Program-made: the position numbers and the translations under genes
Shown here: positions 1-8,221 of the stretch, piece by piece
Layout of the letters: each line of letters starts with the position of its first letter
Numbering within the stretch: the first letter of the stretch is position 1
The notes under the pieces: model-generated
Database searches by the model: none
Seen by the model: only the letters and a program-made list of their open reading frames with translations
Told to the model about the DNA's origin: nothing
DNA from: Chitinophaga filiformis
GTDB lineage: Bacteria > Bacteroidota > Bacteroidia > Chitinophagales > Chitinophagaceae
Reading direction: 5' to 3'
DNA length: 64,000 nucleotides
NCBI RefSeq assembly: GCF_021646545.1
Contig: NZ_JAKIRP010000004.1
Span: 248,001 to 312,000, forward strand

Positions 1-464
1 CTCTGAGCAGCGATGTAGGTCAGCGCTACTACGGAAGCCCATTCATTCAAAGCATCCAGCTGGTACGCGGTCTGCAGCACACGGTGCAGGGACATAGCTG
101 AGATATCGAATGTTTTGTGAGAGAAATCATAATCCAGGTCGGTGTAAGATCTGCCTTTACGCATATTGATACTCATACCCACAGAGTGCAGTACGAAATC
201 TATTTTGCCGCCAAAATGCTCCATGGATTTAGTGAAAAGGTTTTTCAGATCATCCATATTGGTAACATCAGCGGGTATAACAGGAGCCTTACACAATTCA
301 GCCAGTTTGTTGATCTCTCCCATACGTAATGCTATAGGAGCATTGGTCAGCACAATTTCGGCGCCTTCTTCCACACAACGTAATGCTGTGCTCCAAGCCA
401 TAGACTTCTCGTCCAACGCACCAAATATGATACCTTTTTTTCCTTTTAATAAGTTATGAGCCAT
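1..464 (-). CDS. fabI: Enoyl-[acyl-carrier-protein] reductase (NADH), 3' end cut by window edge
   Basis: This is the N-terminal 154 codons of a FabI-type enoyl-ACP reductase; the gene runs off the left edge. FabI performs the last reduction of each fatty acid elongation cycle in the cytosol. The translation starts MAHNLLKGKKGIIFGALDEK, where the Gly-rich turn followed by the conserved Ser-Met-Ala-Trp is the variant NAD-binding loop of FabI within the SDR fold; the LHSVG segment after strand 4 also fits FabI. The active-site Tyr-x6-Lys lies beyond the edge, so it cannot be checked. The ATG at 464 is preceded by a TAnnTTTG promoter box at 487-494, so it probably has its own promoter rather than being read from recN, which lies downstream on the complementary map side with an 81-bp gap. 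Confidence 0.93.
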   Translation of the reverse strand, partial: MAHNLLKGKKGIIFGALDEKSMAWSTALRCVEEGAEIVLTNAPIALRMGEINKLAELCKAPVIPADVTNMDDLKNLFTKSMEHFGGKIDFVLHSVGMSINMRKGRSYTDLDYDFSHKTFDISAMSLHRVLQTAYQLDALNEWASVVALTYIAAQ

Positions 465-486
465 TGGGTTCAAAAATTAATTTCGG

Positions 487-494
487 CAAAAATA
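487..494 (-). promoter_or_regulatory. Putative -7 promoter box for fabI
   Basis: On the minus strand the sequence reads TATTTTTG, an exact match to the Bacteroidota -7 consensus TAnnTTTG, 22 nt before the fabI ATG. No convincing -33 TTG was found at the usual spacing. Confidence 0.5.
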
Positions 495-545
495 GCTGTT
501 ATAGTTGAAAAAAAAAGATTAATTGAAAAGCGATCAATTGATTAG

Positions 546-2195
546 CTATTTCACCAGCTCCCTTGCATTTTCCAGTGCTGCTGCCGTAGGCTTCTCCCCG
601 CTCAGCATCTGGGCAATTTTATTGATACGCTCTTCCCTTGTCAGCAGCCTTACGTTGGTGGTTACCTTACCATCACGGGCATCCTTAAACACAAAGTAGT
701 GCGCATCTGCCTTACCCGCAATCTGCGGCTGGTGAGTGATGCAGATGATCTGGTGACCACGGGCCATATCTTCCATGATAAAGCTGACCTGACGGGCCGC
801 TTCTCCGGAGATACCGGTATCAATTTCATCGAATATCAGTGTAGGCAGGGCTACCGACTGTGCTACCAGCGATTTGATGCACAACATCAGCCTGCTCAGC
901 TCACCACCGGAAGCTACCTTCCTGATAGGCGCGAACTGACCACTTTTATTGGCATCAAAAAGGAATTCAATAGTATCCTGTCCGTAAGGGTTGAGTCCTC
1001 CCTGAGCGATAGAAGCTTTCAGACGGGCATTCGGCATACCTACCTGTGCCAGCAGGGCATTTACCTTTTCTTCAAAAGGTGCTGCTGCAGCTACACGTGC
1101 AGCCGTGATAGTATCTGCCTGTTGCTGAAGGACGGCCTGCAATGCCTCCAGTTCGGTTTCCAGAGCTGCCAGCTTTTCATCCAGGTTCAATGCCCCTTCA
1201 ACACTGCCGGTCAGCTTTTCCTGGATCTGCAGCAATTCTGCCGTAGTCTGTACACCATGCTTCTTCAGCAGTTTATAACCCATTGACAACCGTTCATTCA
1301 CCAGTTCTATACGTGCGCCGTCGAACTGCACCTGGTCATTCATATGGCCTATCTCCGATGAAATATCCTGTAGTTCCACATAGGCAGATTGCAGTCTTTC
1401 AGCTACCGCCGGAGCGTCTTTATGGAACGCAGCCAATGCCTGTACGGAAGACTGTATCTGTTTCAGCTGCTGGAGGATAGGCTGTTCATCTTCATTCAGC
1501 TGGAAATATACACGGCTCAACGTGTTACGGATCTCTTCCGCATGGCTTAATACCTTCAGCTCTGCGTCCAGCTCTTCGATCTCGTTAGGCGTAAATGCAG
1601 CATCCGACAGTTCATCCAGCAGGAATTTATTATAGTCCAGTTCCTTATTGGCGCTGTCACGCTGGTCTTTCAACTGCTTCAGCTGTCGCTGTACCTGGGA
1701 ATAGCGCTGGAACTGCTGCTGGTATTGCTGCATTACAGCCGGCTGGTTCACCAGTGCATCCAGTACTTCCCGCTGGAAATCGGATTTTTCCAGCTCCAGC
1801 GTATCGAACTGCTGATGGAGGTCCACCAGGTACTGGCTTAATTCTGTAAGCTGGTTCAGATTAACGGGCGTATCATTGACAAATGCACGTGACTTCCCGG
1901 CAGCACTGATCTCCCTGCGGATGATCAGCTGATCTTCCATATCCAGTTCATACTGTTGAAAGAAGGCCGCCACCTGCGATTTTTTAACTTTAAATGCACC
2001 CTCTATCACACACTTTGCTTCTTTGTCAAGCAACATTCCCGGGTCTGCACGCTCTCCCAATATTAATGACAACGCACCCAGCACGATCGACTTACCGGCA
2101 CCTGTTTCCCCTGTAATTACATTCAGGTTGCCGGAGAAATCCACCTCCAGGTGATCAATGATCGCGTAATTCTTGATAGTTAGTTTCTGTAGCAT
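546..2195 (-). CDS. recN: DNA repair protein RecN
   Basis: RecN is an SMC-like ATPase that acts in double-strand break repair. The 549-residue product has the usual family length. Walker A (GETGAGKS) lies at residues 29-36, a long helical coiled-coil middle separates it from the C-terminal half, where an ABC signature (SGGELSRLML) and a Walker B with DEIDTGISG follow. The ATG at 2195 was chosen because the protein then begins MLQKLTIKNYAIIDHL, the standard RecN start; a longer reading frame to 2294 would add 33 hydrophobic, non-conserved residues and overlap the upstream TPR gene. An 88-bp gap separates it from that gene, so co-transcription is possible. A box TATATTCG with an upstream TTTG 18 nt away lies in the gap and could be a weak promoter. 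Confidence 0.97.
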   Translation of the reverse strand: MLQKLTIKNYAIIDHLEVDFSGNLNVITGETGAGKSIVLGALSLILGERADPGMLLDKEAKCVIEGAFKVKKSQVAAFFQQYELDMEDQLIIRREISAAGKSRAFVNDTPVNLNQLTELSQYLVDLHQQFDTLELEKSDFQREVLDALVNQPAVMQQYQQQFQRYSQVQRQLKQLKDQRDSANKELDYNKFLLDELSDAAFTPNEIEELDAELKVLSHAEEIRNTLSRVYFQLNEDEQPILQQLKQIQSSVQALAAFHKDAPAVAERLQSAYVELQDISSEIGHMNDQVQFDGARIELVNERLSMGYKLLKKHGVQTTAELLQIQEKLTGSVEGALNLDEKLAALETELEALQAVLQQQADTITAARVAAAAPFEEKVNALLAQVGMPNARLKASIAQGGLNPYGQDTIEFLFDANKSGQFAPIRKVASGGELSRLMLCIKSLVAQSVALPTLIFDEIDTGISGEAARQVSFIMEDMARGHQIICITHQPQIAGKADAHYFVFKDARDGKVTTNVRLLTREERINKIAQMLSGEKPTAAALENARELVK

Positions 2196-2283
2196 AAGGA
2201 GTATTGGAAATACGAATATATCACATTGGATTATTCCGCAAATTAATACACATATTACGAACTGTATTTGCGTAGTGACAGGC

Positions 2284-3771
2284 TCAACCTCCATTTAAAC
2301 GTTGCAAGCCTGCCTTCGCGCGCTGATCGAGTGAATTCTTATAGTCATGTCCTTTCATATCCAGACAGGCCTGGTAGCACTTCTGCGCCTTAGCCTTGTC
2401 ATTCCTTTTCTCATAGATATATCCCATCTGTAAAGATGCCCTGGCTGCAAAATATTCCGGCCTGTTAGAGCCCGTTTTTACCGTTACCTCATACATAATG
2501 ATAGCATTATCATCCTGCCCCATTTCATCGTAAATACGACCCAGGCGATAGGCATATTCCAGCTTTTCTTCCATGCTTCCGAAATCAGCTGCTTTCTTTG
2601 CCTGCAACAGTTTCAGCGCCTCCTGGAAATAACCTCCGTCGCTCAGCAGACGGGCCTTCAACAATAAAGGATGTGGCCATTTACCGCTTTTGGCGTCTTT
2701 CAATGCCTGCTTATCTGCATCGGTTTCCGTATTTCCCCTGGTGAGGATCATATTACGGTATTTATTGGCAGCTTCCATATTATTATGCAGGTAGTAATAC
2801 CAGCTAAGACGTTGCAAGCCTTCCTTGAGATAGAATTTCCCTTTAAAGCGGTCAATGAATTTCAACAGGTAGACATTCGCATCGTCGTCCTGCCGGCACA
2901 GTTTCAATTGCCCCAGCAGGTAATATACATAGGGGATCTCTTCGTACTGCACACTATCATTCCGCTCCGTCAGCACTTTAATACCCAGTGAGGCCTTCTG
3001 ATTATTCATGGCAATATTAGCCACCATCAGGGCAAAGAGATAGTTGTTCTTAGTATCCAGCTTGTATTTCTGAATAAATCCCCATACATCTTCCGGCTTG
3101 TTCTCTATGAATAATTTCAGATAGCAATAGTAATAGCACGCTTCTTCCCGGAACAATCTCGCAACTTCCGTATTACTGTCTATCACCTGTTGTACCGACT
3201 GCATACCCTCACGGATACTGCCTTTCATTCCAAGTGTATTGGAGATCCAGCGCAATCCTTCAGGAATGGTACCGAAAACTGTTTGCATTGATCCTGCCAG
3301 CATGTTGTTGGGCAGGAACTGAGGAAATTTTTTCTGGTTATCTTTTAATAGCAGATAGGCTTTACGGATATCCCACACGGCATCCCAGCGTTCACTGAAC
3401 TTTACACGGATCATTCCCCACTGGAAGCGGATTGCGGCCTGGGTGTACAGATAATAGGGCGAGTTCGTTGGTCCTTCTTCCATACGTGCAAGCCGCTCGG
3501 CTCTGAGTGGCTTTCTCTGCGCATACAACGCCGGATCTTCATTAAAGAAGAGGAGAAAGAAATCAGTATAGTTATCGAGGAAATACGGGATGAGGTTATC
3601 GGGGTTCGCCTTTTTCTCTTCTTCCAACAGGGCCGTTCCTGCGTCAAGACGTAGCTGCATGATGGCGTCATAGGCTTGCTGACAACGGATATTGAAGTCG
3701 TAAACCTTCTGCCGTGCTGATACCGAAAACGAAATACTTAAAATTAATCCCAGCAGGAATGATGTGCGCAT
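2284..3771 (-). CDS. Secreted tetratricopeptide-repeat protein, function unknown
   Basis: The 495-residue product begins with a signal peptide (MRTSFLLGLILSISFSVSA) and then consists of helical repeats of TPR type. The clearest repeat units are in the C-terminal third, for example around YAYRLGRIYDEMGQDDNAI and MGYIYEKRNDKAKAQKCYQA. It is very rich in Tyr and aromatic residues in the central part. The predicted location is the periplasm, where TPR proteins usually serve as scaffolds; no catalytic motif is visible. The gene lies upstream of recN on the same strand but the functions look unrelated. A TAnnTTTG box ends only 4 nt before its ATG, which suggests an almost leaderless mRNA. Specific function not recognised. 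Confidence 0.85.
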   Translation of the reverse strand: MRTSFLLGLILSISFSVSARQKVYDFNIRCQQAYDAIMQLRLDAGTALLEEEKKANPDNLIPYFLDNYTDFFLLFFNEDPALYAQRKPLRAERLARMEEGPTNSPYYLYTQAAIRFQWGMIRVKFSERWDAVWDIRKAYLLLKDNQKKFPQFLPNNMLAGSMQTVFGTIPEGLRWISNTLGMKGSIREGMQSVQQVIDSNTEVARLFREEACYYYCYLKLFIENKPEDVWGFIQKYKLDTKNNYLFALMVANIAMNNQKASLGIKVLTERNDSVQYEEIPYVYYLLGQLKLCRQDDDANVYLLKFIDRFKGKFYLKEGLQRLSWYYYLHNNMEAANKYRNMILTRGNTETDADKQALKDAKSGKWPHPLLLKARLLSDGGYFQEALKLLQAKKAADFGSMEEKLEYAYRLGRIYDEMGQDDNAIIMYEVTVKTGSNRPEYFAARASLQMGYIYEKRNDKAKAQKCYQACLDMKGHDYKNSLDQRAKAGLQRLNGG

Positions 3772-3775
3772 GAAA

Positions 3776-3783
3776 CAAAGATA
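3776..3783 (-). promoter_or_regulatory. Putative -7 box abutting the TPR gene start
   Basis: The minus strand reads TATCTTTG followed by TTTC and then the ATG at 3771. With the box centred near -7, transcription would begin at or within a base or two of the start codon. Confidence 0.5.
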
Positions 3784-3857
3784 TCTGATTAATAACTCCG
3801 GGCCTATCTAACCAAATTCCAAACCAAATTTTAACACTTCCTTCCGGCCTGAATGTA

Positions 3858-3884
3858 AAAGTCCCGGCATAAAAGCCGGGACTT
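3858..3884 (-). terminator. Terminator hairpin after the zinc-ribbon gene
   Basis: A perfect inverted repeat AAGTCCCGGC / GCCGGGACTT with a 6-nt loop lies 38 bp beyond the stop codon of the zinc-ribbon gene and is followed by a short T stretch on the minus strand. Confidence 0.7.
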
Positions 3885-3921
3885 CTTTATACTATTTAAA
3901 TGAGGTATATCGCACTATTTA

Positions 3922-4674
3922 TTAGATAGTCACGGTTGCGTCCAGGTCATTATCAACCAGGATACGGCCGCAATGCTCGCAAACGATGATCTTCTTACGC
4001 TGGCGGATCTCAGCCTGGCGTTGAGGAGGAATAGCGTTGAAACAACCGCCACAGGAATCGCGGGAGATGGTCACCACAGCCAGACCGTTACGGTAGTTGG
4101 TACGGATCTTCTCGTAAGCAGCCAGTAAACGGGCTTCTACCTTGGTGCGTGCTTCATCGCTCTGTTTGCGGAAAGCTTTCTCTTCTTTCTCGGTTTCAGC
4201 GATGATCTTTTCCAGTTCGCCTTTCTTGTGCTTCAGGTTAGACTCCTTATCAGCGATCAGCTTCTTGGCGCTATCCAGGTTACGGCTCTTGTCCTTCACC
4301 TCTTCGTTCGCATCTTTGATATGCTTCTCAGCCAGTTTGATCTCCAGCGACTGCATTTCGATCTCTTTGGTGATAGCTTCGAACTCACGATTATTCTTAA
4401 CGTTATCCTGTTGCTTCTCGTATTTCTTCATCAGGGCCTCTGACTCTTTAATCGCCGCCTTCTTGTTGGCAATAAAGTCCTGGATGCCACGGATTTCGTC
4501 CTCTACATGAGACAGACGGGTGTTCAGCCCTTCGATCTCATCTTCCAGATCCTTTACTTCCATTGGCAACTCTCCCTTCAACACCTGGATTTCGTCCAGT
4601 CTGGAGTCCATCTTCTGTAGCCTAAGTACAGACGCCAATTTTTCTTCTACGGAGTATTCTTTTACAGTAGCCAT
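3922..4674 (-). CDS. Coiled-coil zinc-ribbon protein (COG1579 type)
   Basis: The 250-residue product is a long, highly charged coiled coil (about residues 10-190) ending in a four-cysteine zinc ribbon, CGGC at 208-211 and CEHC at 232-235, separated by 20 residues. This architecture is that of the widespread COG1579 family, predicted nucleic-acid-binding proteins with a C4 ribbon. The ATG at 4674 lies 8 bp downstream of the NIF3-family gene stop, so the two form an operon; the NIF3-COG1579 pairing is common in Bacteroidota and in several other phyla. The exact biochemical role is unsettled. It has no signal peptide and should be cytoplasmic. Confidence 0.92.
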   Translation of the reverse strand: MATVKEYSVEEKLASVLRLQKMDSRLDEIQVLKGELPMEVKDLEDEIEGLNTRLSHVEDEIRGIQDFIANKKAAIKESEALMKKYEKQQDNVKNNREFEAITKEIEMQSLEIKLAEKHIKDANEEVKDKSRNLDSAKKLIADKESNLKHKKGELEKIIAETEKEEKAFRKQSDEARTKVEARLLAAYEKIRTNYRNGLAVVTISRDSCGGCFNAIPPQRQAEIRQRKKIIVCEHCGRILVDNDLDATVTI

Positions 4675-4682
4675 GTATGTTT

Positions 4683-5777
4683 TTATAAGTAATTTACCGG
4701 ATTTGTACGAATTGTAGATTTAAGAGGCGCAAAATTAGGGAATTTTTCGGTCAATATATGATAAAATAATTCAACCGTAAACTGCTCACTCTCGAAATGT
4801 CCTACATCCGCTATAACTATCTGATTTTCAGCATCAAAAAATTCATGGTATTTGAAATCAGCTGAAATATAAGCATCTGCCCCTGCTGATATCGCCTTTT
4901 TCAGGAGGAAACTACCCGCTCCTCCGCAAAGGGCCACTTTTTTAACAGGCTTTCCCCTGAGTGGTGTATATCTCACGCATCCCGTATCGAACTGCTGTTT
5001 CACCCAGCGCAGGAACGTTTCCTCATCCATCGGCTCTTTCAGGTATCCCACCAGTCCGGAGCCTACCTCTCCGTATGTATTCTCCAGTTTCACGATATCA
5101 TAAGCCTCTTCTTCATACGGATGGCTATCCTCCAATGCCCTGATCACATATTGTTCCAAATATAAAGGAAATATCACCTCCACCTTTGTTTCGGCTTCAT
5201 AATGCCGCTCGCCGACCTTGCCCACATGAGGGTTCGTGCCCTCTCCGCCCTTGAAAGTGCCCGTTCCTTCACCATTGTAACTACACTCGCTGTAAGCGCC
5301 AATGTGTCCGGCGCCGGCTGCAAAGAGGGCCGTACGCACTTTCTCAGCATCTGCCTGTGGCACAAATGTATAGAGTTTGCGCAGCAGCTCTCTTTTAGGC
5401 GACAGCACACTGCAATCCTGTAAGGCCAGTTTCCGGGCCATCATCTCACAGACGCCGTTCCTTACATTATCCAGGTTGGTATGGGCCGCATAAACAGCTA
5501 TATCATTTTTGATCGCTTTGATGGCCACTCTTTCCACGTAGTTATTACCATTGATCTTTTTCAGTCCACCGAAAACAATAGGATGATGAGCCACCACCAG
5601 ATTGCATTTCCTGGCAATAGCTTCCTCTATTACAGCTTCGGTAGCATCCAGCGTCAATAACACGCCGGTTACTTCCCAATCCGGGCTGCCAAACAGCAAT
5701 CCGGCATTGTCGTAGCTTTCCTGGTATTGTAATGGTGCAAATGCCGCTATGGCATTGGTAATATCCCTGATCTTCAT
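4683..5777 (-). CDS. NIF3-like dinuclear metal centre protein (YbgI/YqfO family)
   Basis: The 364-residue product belongs to the NIF3 family of hexameric proteins with a two-metal centre; members are sometimes annotated as GTP cyclohydrolase 1 type 2, but a physiological reaction is not firmly established. The metal-binding signatures are visible: AHHPIVFGG in the N-terminal part, AAHTNLDN, and the C-terminal ADVGHFESE. The length indicates the long form with a central PII-like insert (about residues 130-235), as in YqfO. It is the first gene of a two-gene operon with the zinc-ribbon gene and is divergent from the M32 carboxypeptidase across 42 bp. Confidence 0.95.
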   Translation of the reverse strand: MKIRDITNAIAAFAPLQYQESYDNAGLLFGSPDWEVTGVLLTLDATEAVIEEAIARKCNLVVAHHPIVFGGLKKINGNNYVERVAIKAIKNDIAVYAAHTNLDNVRNGVCEMMARKLALQDCSVLSPKRELLRKLYTFVPQADAEKVRTALFAAGAGHIGAYSECSYNGEGTGTFKGGEGTNPHVGKVGERHYEAETKVEVIFPLYLEQYVIRALEDSHPYEEEAYDIVKLENTYGEVGSGLVGYLKEPMDEETFLRWVKQQFDTGCVRYTPLRGKPVKKVALCGGAGSFLLKKAISAGADAYISADFKYHEFFDAENQIVIADVGHFESEQFTVELFYHILTEKFPNFAPLKSTIRTNPVNYL

Positions 5778-5796
5778 ATCGACGGTAATTTACCCC

Positions 5797-5804
5797 TACT
5801 TTTG
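5797..5804 (+). promoter_or_regulatory. Putative -7 box for the M32 carboxypeptidase
   Basis: TACTTTTG matches TAnnTTTG and lies 15 nt before the ATG at 5820. No clear -33 element is visible. Confidence 0.45.
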
Positions 5805-5819
5805 CACAAAATCAAAAGC

Positions 5820-7334
5820 ATGGCACAGACCTCATCTACAATAACCCAATACGAAGCTTATAAGGGAAAGATGCAACAGATCGCTGATATCCGGAATGCG
5901 ATTGCCGTACTTAGCTGGGACCAAGAAACCTATCTGCCGGAGAAAGGGGCTGCGTTCCGCGGACAACAGATCACTACGCTCAGTACGCTTTCCCATGAAT
6001 TGTTCACTGCCCCACAGCTGGGCGACCTGCTGGAAACACTTAATAAGGAAAAAGAAGCGCTGGACCCTGTAGCTGCAAAGAACATCACTTTGTCACTGGA
6101 AGACTATCAGAAAAACAAGAAATACCCGGCCAGCTTTGTGGCGGAATTGTCGCAGACCACCAACGAATGTTATCATGCCTGGATCAATGCACGGAAGGAA
6201 GGTAACTATGCTGTGTTTCAACCTGTACTGAACAGAATGGTGGAACTGAAAAGAAAAGAAGCAGACATCCTGGGCTATGAAGGCCATCCTTACAATGCCC
6301 TGCTGAACGAATATGAAAAAGGCGCTACCACCTCCATGCTGGACAAGATATTCAGTGATGTTAAAACAGCGCTTACCCCCTTGTTACGCACCATTGAACA
6401 GCGGCCACAGGTAAAGAAGGATTTCCTGCACCTGCACTATGACCGCAACCGTCAATGGGAATTTGGTATCCAGTTACTGAAAGCCATGGGCTACGATATG
6501 GCTGCGGGCAGGCAGGATGTTTCAGAACATCCGTTCACTACCAGTTTCAGTCCGCAGGACGTAAGGGTCACCACCCGCATTGATGAGAAAGATTTCGGGA
6601 ATATGACCTGGAGCTGTATCCATGAAGGCGGCCATGCCTTGTATGAACAGGGGCTCGACACCGCCGCCTACGGCCTGCCTTCAGGTGAGGCTGCCAGTCT
6701 GGGCATCCATGAATCGCAGTCCCGGCTATGGGAAAATAATGTAGGCCGTAGTCTGGTGTTCTGGCAGCATCATTATCCGCAGTTACAGCTTTTATTCCCT
6801 GATAATCTGAGCAATGTAAGTTTGCAGGACTTCTATAAAGCCATCAACCTGGTACAGCCGTCCCTCATCCGTACGGAAGCCGATGAACTGACCTATCACT
6901 TTCACGTGATGGTGCGGTATGAAATTGAGAAAGGATTGCTGGAGGGAACCTATCAGACGAAAGATCTTCGCGACATATGGAATTCCTATTATAAGGAATT
7001 TCTGCACGTAACTGTCCCTAATGATACTCAGGGCGTTTTACAGGATATCCACTGGTCACATGGCAGCTTCGGTTATTTTCCCACCTATTCCCTTGGCAGT
7101 TTTTACGCAGCACAGTTCTTTGCGACTGCACAACAGCAGATCCCCGGACTGACCGGGCAGATCGCCGGCGGCAAATACGACGAACTACTGACCTGGTTAC
7201 GCCAGCACGTACATCGCTATGGCCGTTACTATACTTCCAATGAGCTGTGTGAGAAAATAACCGGTGAGCCGTTGAATTTCAAATACTTCCTGGATTATGC
7301 CACCCAAAAGTTCGGCGATATCTACGGGTTATAA
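5820..7334 (+). CDS. Metallocarboxypeptidase, family M32
   Basis: This 504-residue protein is a zinc carboxypeptidase of family M32 (thermostable carboxypeptidase 1 type), a cytosolic enzyme removing C-terminal residues from peptides. The catalytic HExxH is seen as HEGGH near residue 268, within WSCIHEGGHALYEQG, followed by the family motif around GIHESQSRLWENNVGRS that supplies the third ligand. Length is typical of the family. The ATG at 5820 was preferred to an in-frame TTG at 5802 because the latter overlaps the promoter box. The last 6 bp, including the stop codon, overlap the end of the convergent rhodanese-thioredoxin gene. Confidence 0.96.
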   Translation: MAQTSSTITQYEAYKGKMQQIADIRNAIAVLSWDQETYLPEKGAAFRGQQITTLSTLSHELFTAPQLGDLLETLNKEKEALDPVAAKNITLSLEDYQKNKKYPASFVAELSQTTNECYHAWINARKEGNYAVFQPVLNRMVELKRKEADILGYEGHPYNALLNEYEKGATTSMLDKIFSDVKTALTPLLRTIEQRPQVKKDFLHLHYDRNRQWEFGIQLLKAMGYDMAAGRQDVSEHPFTTSFSPQDVRVTTRIDEKDFGNMTWSCIHEGGHALYEQGLDTAAYGLPSGEAASLGIHESQSRLWENNVGRSLVFWQHHYPQLQLLFPDNLSNVSLQDFYKAINLVQPSLIRTEADELTYHFHVMVRYEIEKGLLEGTYQTKDLRDIWNSYYKEFLHVTVPNDTQGVLQDIHWSHGSFGYFPTYSLGSFYAAQFFATAQQQIPGLTGQIAGGKYDELLTWLRQHVHRYGRYYTSNELCEKITGEPLNFKYFLDYATQKFGDIYGL

Positions 7335-7997
7335 CTTGTCGTATACACCTTGTTTCCGCCACACTTCCCTGCCGTCCCTGTAAAGAATAAAGGTAGGCAG
7401 GGAAGTGGCGTTTACAGCCTGCATAACCTCGCGGTCACGCCCGCCGTCCACCTTCAACAGGTGTACAGTTTTATTTTCTTTCAGGTACGCCTCAATGACA
7501 GGCGCCATTTTCCTGCAGGGAGGGCACCATTCAGCGCCCACATCTACCAGCACATCGCCCGAGGCAATGGCAGTGCGGAAAGTATCAACGCTCATCTGTT
7601 GCTGATCAGCTGCTCCTTCTACAGTCAGGCCTGCCTGCTTCCAGGCATTGATCCCTCCCTTCAGTTCGATAACCTCTCTGAAGCCGTTTTCACGCATCCA
7701 CCTGGCGGCGGCAGTACTCCTTCCGCCGCTTAAACAATATACGTATATAGTTTGTTGTTTGTCAAGGTATTGTACTCTTTCAATGAACTCTTGCTTTTTC
7801 GTATAATCGGCCTGTAATGCATTGTGCAGGTGACCGGTGTTAAATTCTCCGGCTGTTCTAACATCAAATACCTGTGCATCCTTTTTCTGTATAGACTGCT
7901 GAAATACAGGCACATCTACCTGTTGGGCGCTGGCACTACTCATTACTGAAATAAGTAAACCTACAAGTGCCACGTATGTATAACATTTATAAATCAT
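7329..7997 (-). CDS. Secreted rhodanese-thioredoxin fusion protein
   Basis: The 222-residue product has a signal peptide (about 1-24), a rhodanese domain (about 28-128) with active-site loop CLSGGRS starting at Cys88, and a thioredoxin domain (about 135-222) with WCPPC at 157-161. Both catalytic centres appear intact. Rhodaneses transfer or bind sulfane sulfur on a cysteine persulfide; thioredoxin-fold domains reduce disulfides or persulfides. In the periplasm the fusion could relay sulfur or redox equivalents, but that is inference. The protein ends about eleven residues after the last strand of the thioredoxin core, slightly short but plausible. The gene stands alone and overlaps the M32 gene end by 6 bp. 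Confidence 0.92.
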   Translation of the reverse strand: MIYKCYTYVALVGLLISVMSSASAQQVDVPVFQQSIQKKDAQVFDVRTAGEFNTGHLHNALQADYTKKQEFIERVQYLDKQQTIYVYCLSGGRSTAAARWMRENGFREVIELKGGINAWKQAGLTVEGAADQQQMSVDTFRTAIASGDVLVDVGAEWCPPCRKMAPVIEAYLKENKTVHLLKVDGGRDREVMQAVNATSLPTFILYRDGREVWRKQGVYDKL

Positions 7998-8221
7998 ATT
8001 TTTGCTATATATTGTTGAGCTTGTGCATCCGTAAATTGTTCGTTAAGTGCTGCGTTGAATAACTTTTGTGTGATTTTGGGACAGCCCCTGGACTACTTGT
8101 GCAAAGTTTACGTTTTAATTTTTACGGATCAGTATTTTAATCGCATTATTTATTTTTTTTATTTTTTACACTTTATTTTTCACCTGTGCTGACGTCAAAA
8201 GACAACGGCCATATCCGGAAA

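Noticed and set aside
2196..2294. N-terminal extension of recN to 2294
   Set aside because: The extra 33 residues are not RecN-like and would overlap the TPR gene; the internal ATG gives the standard RecN start.
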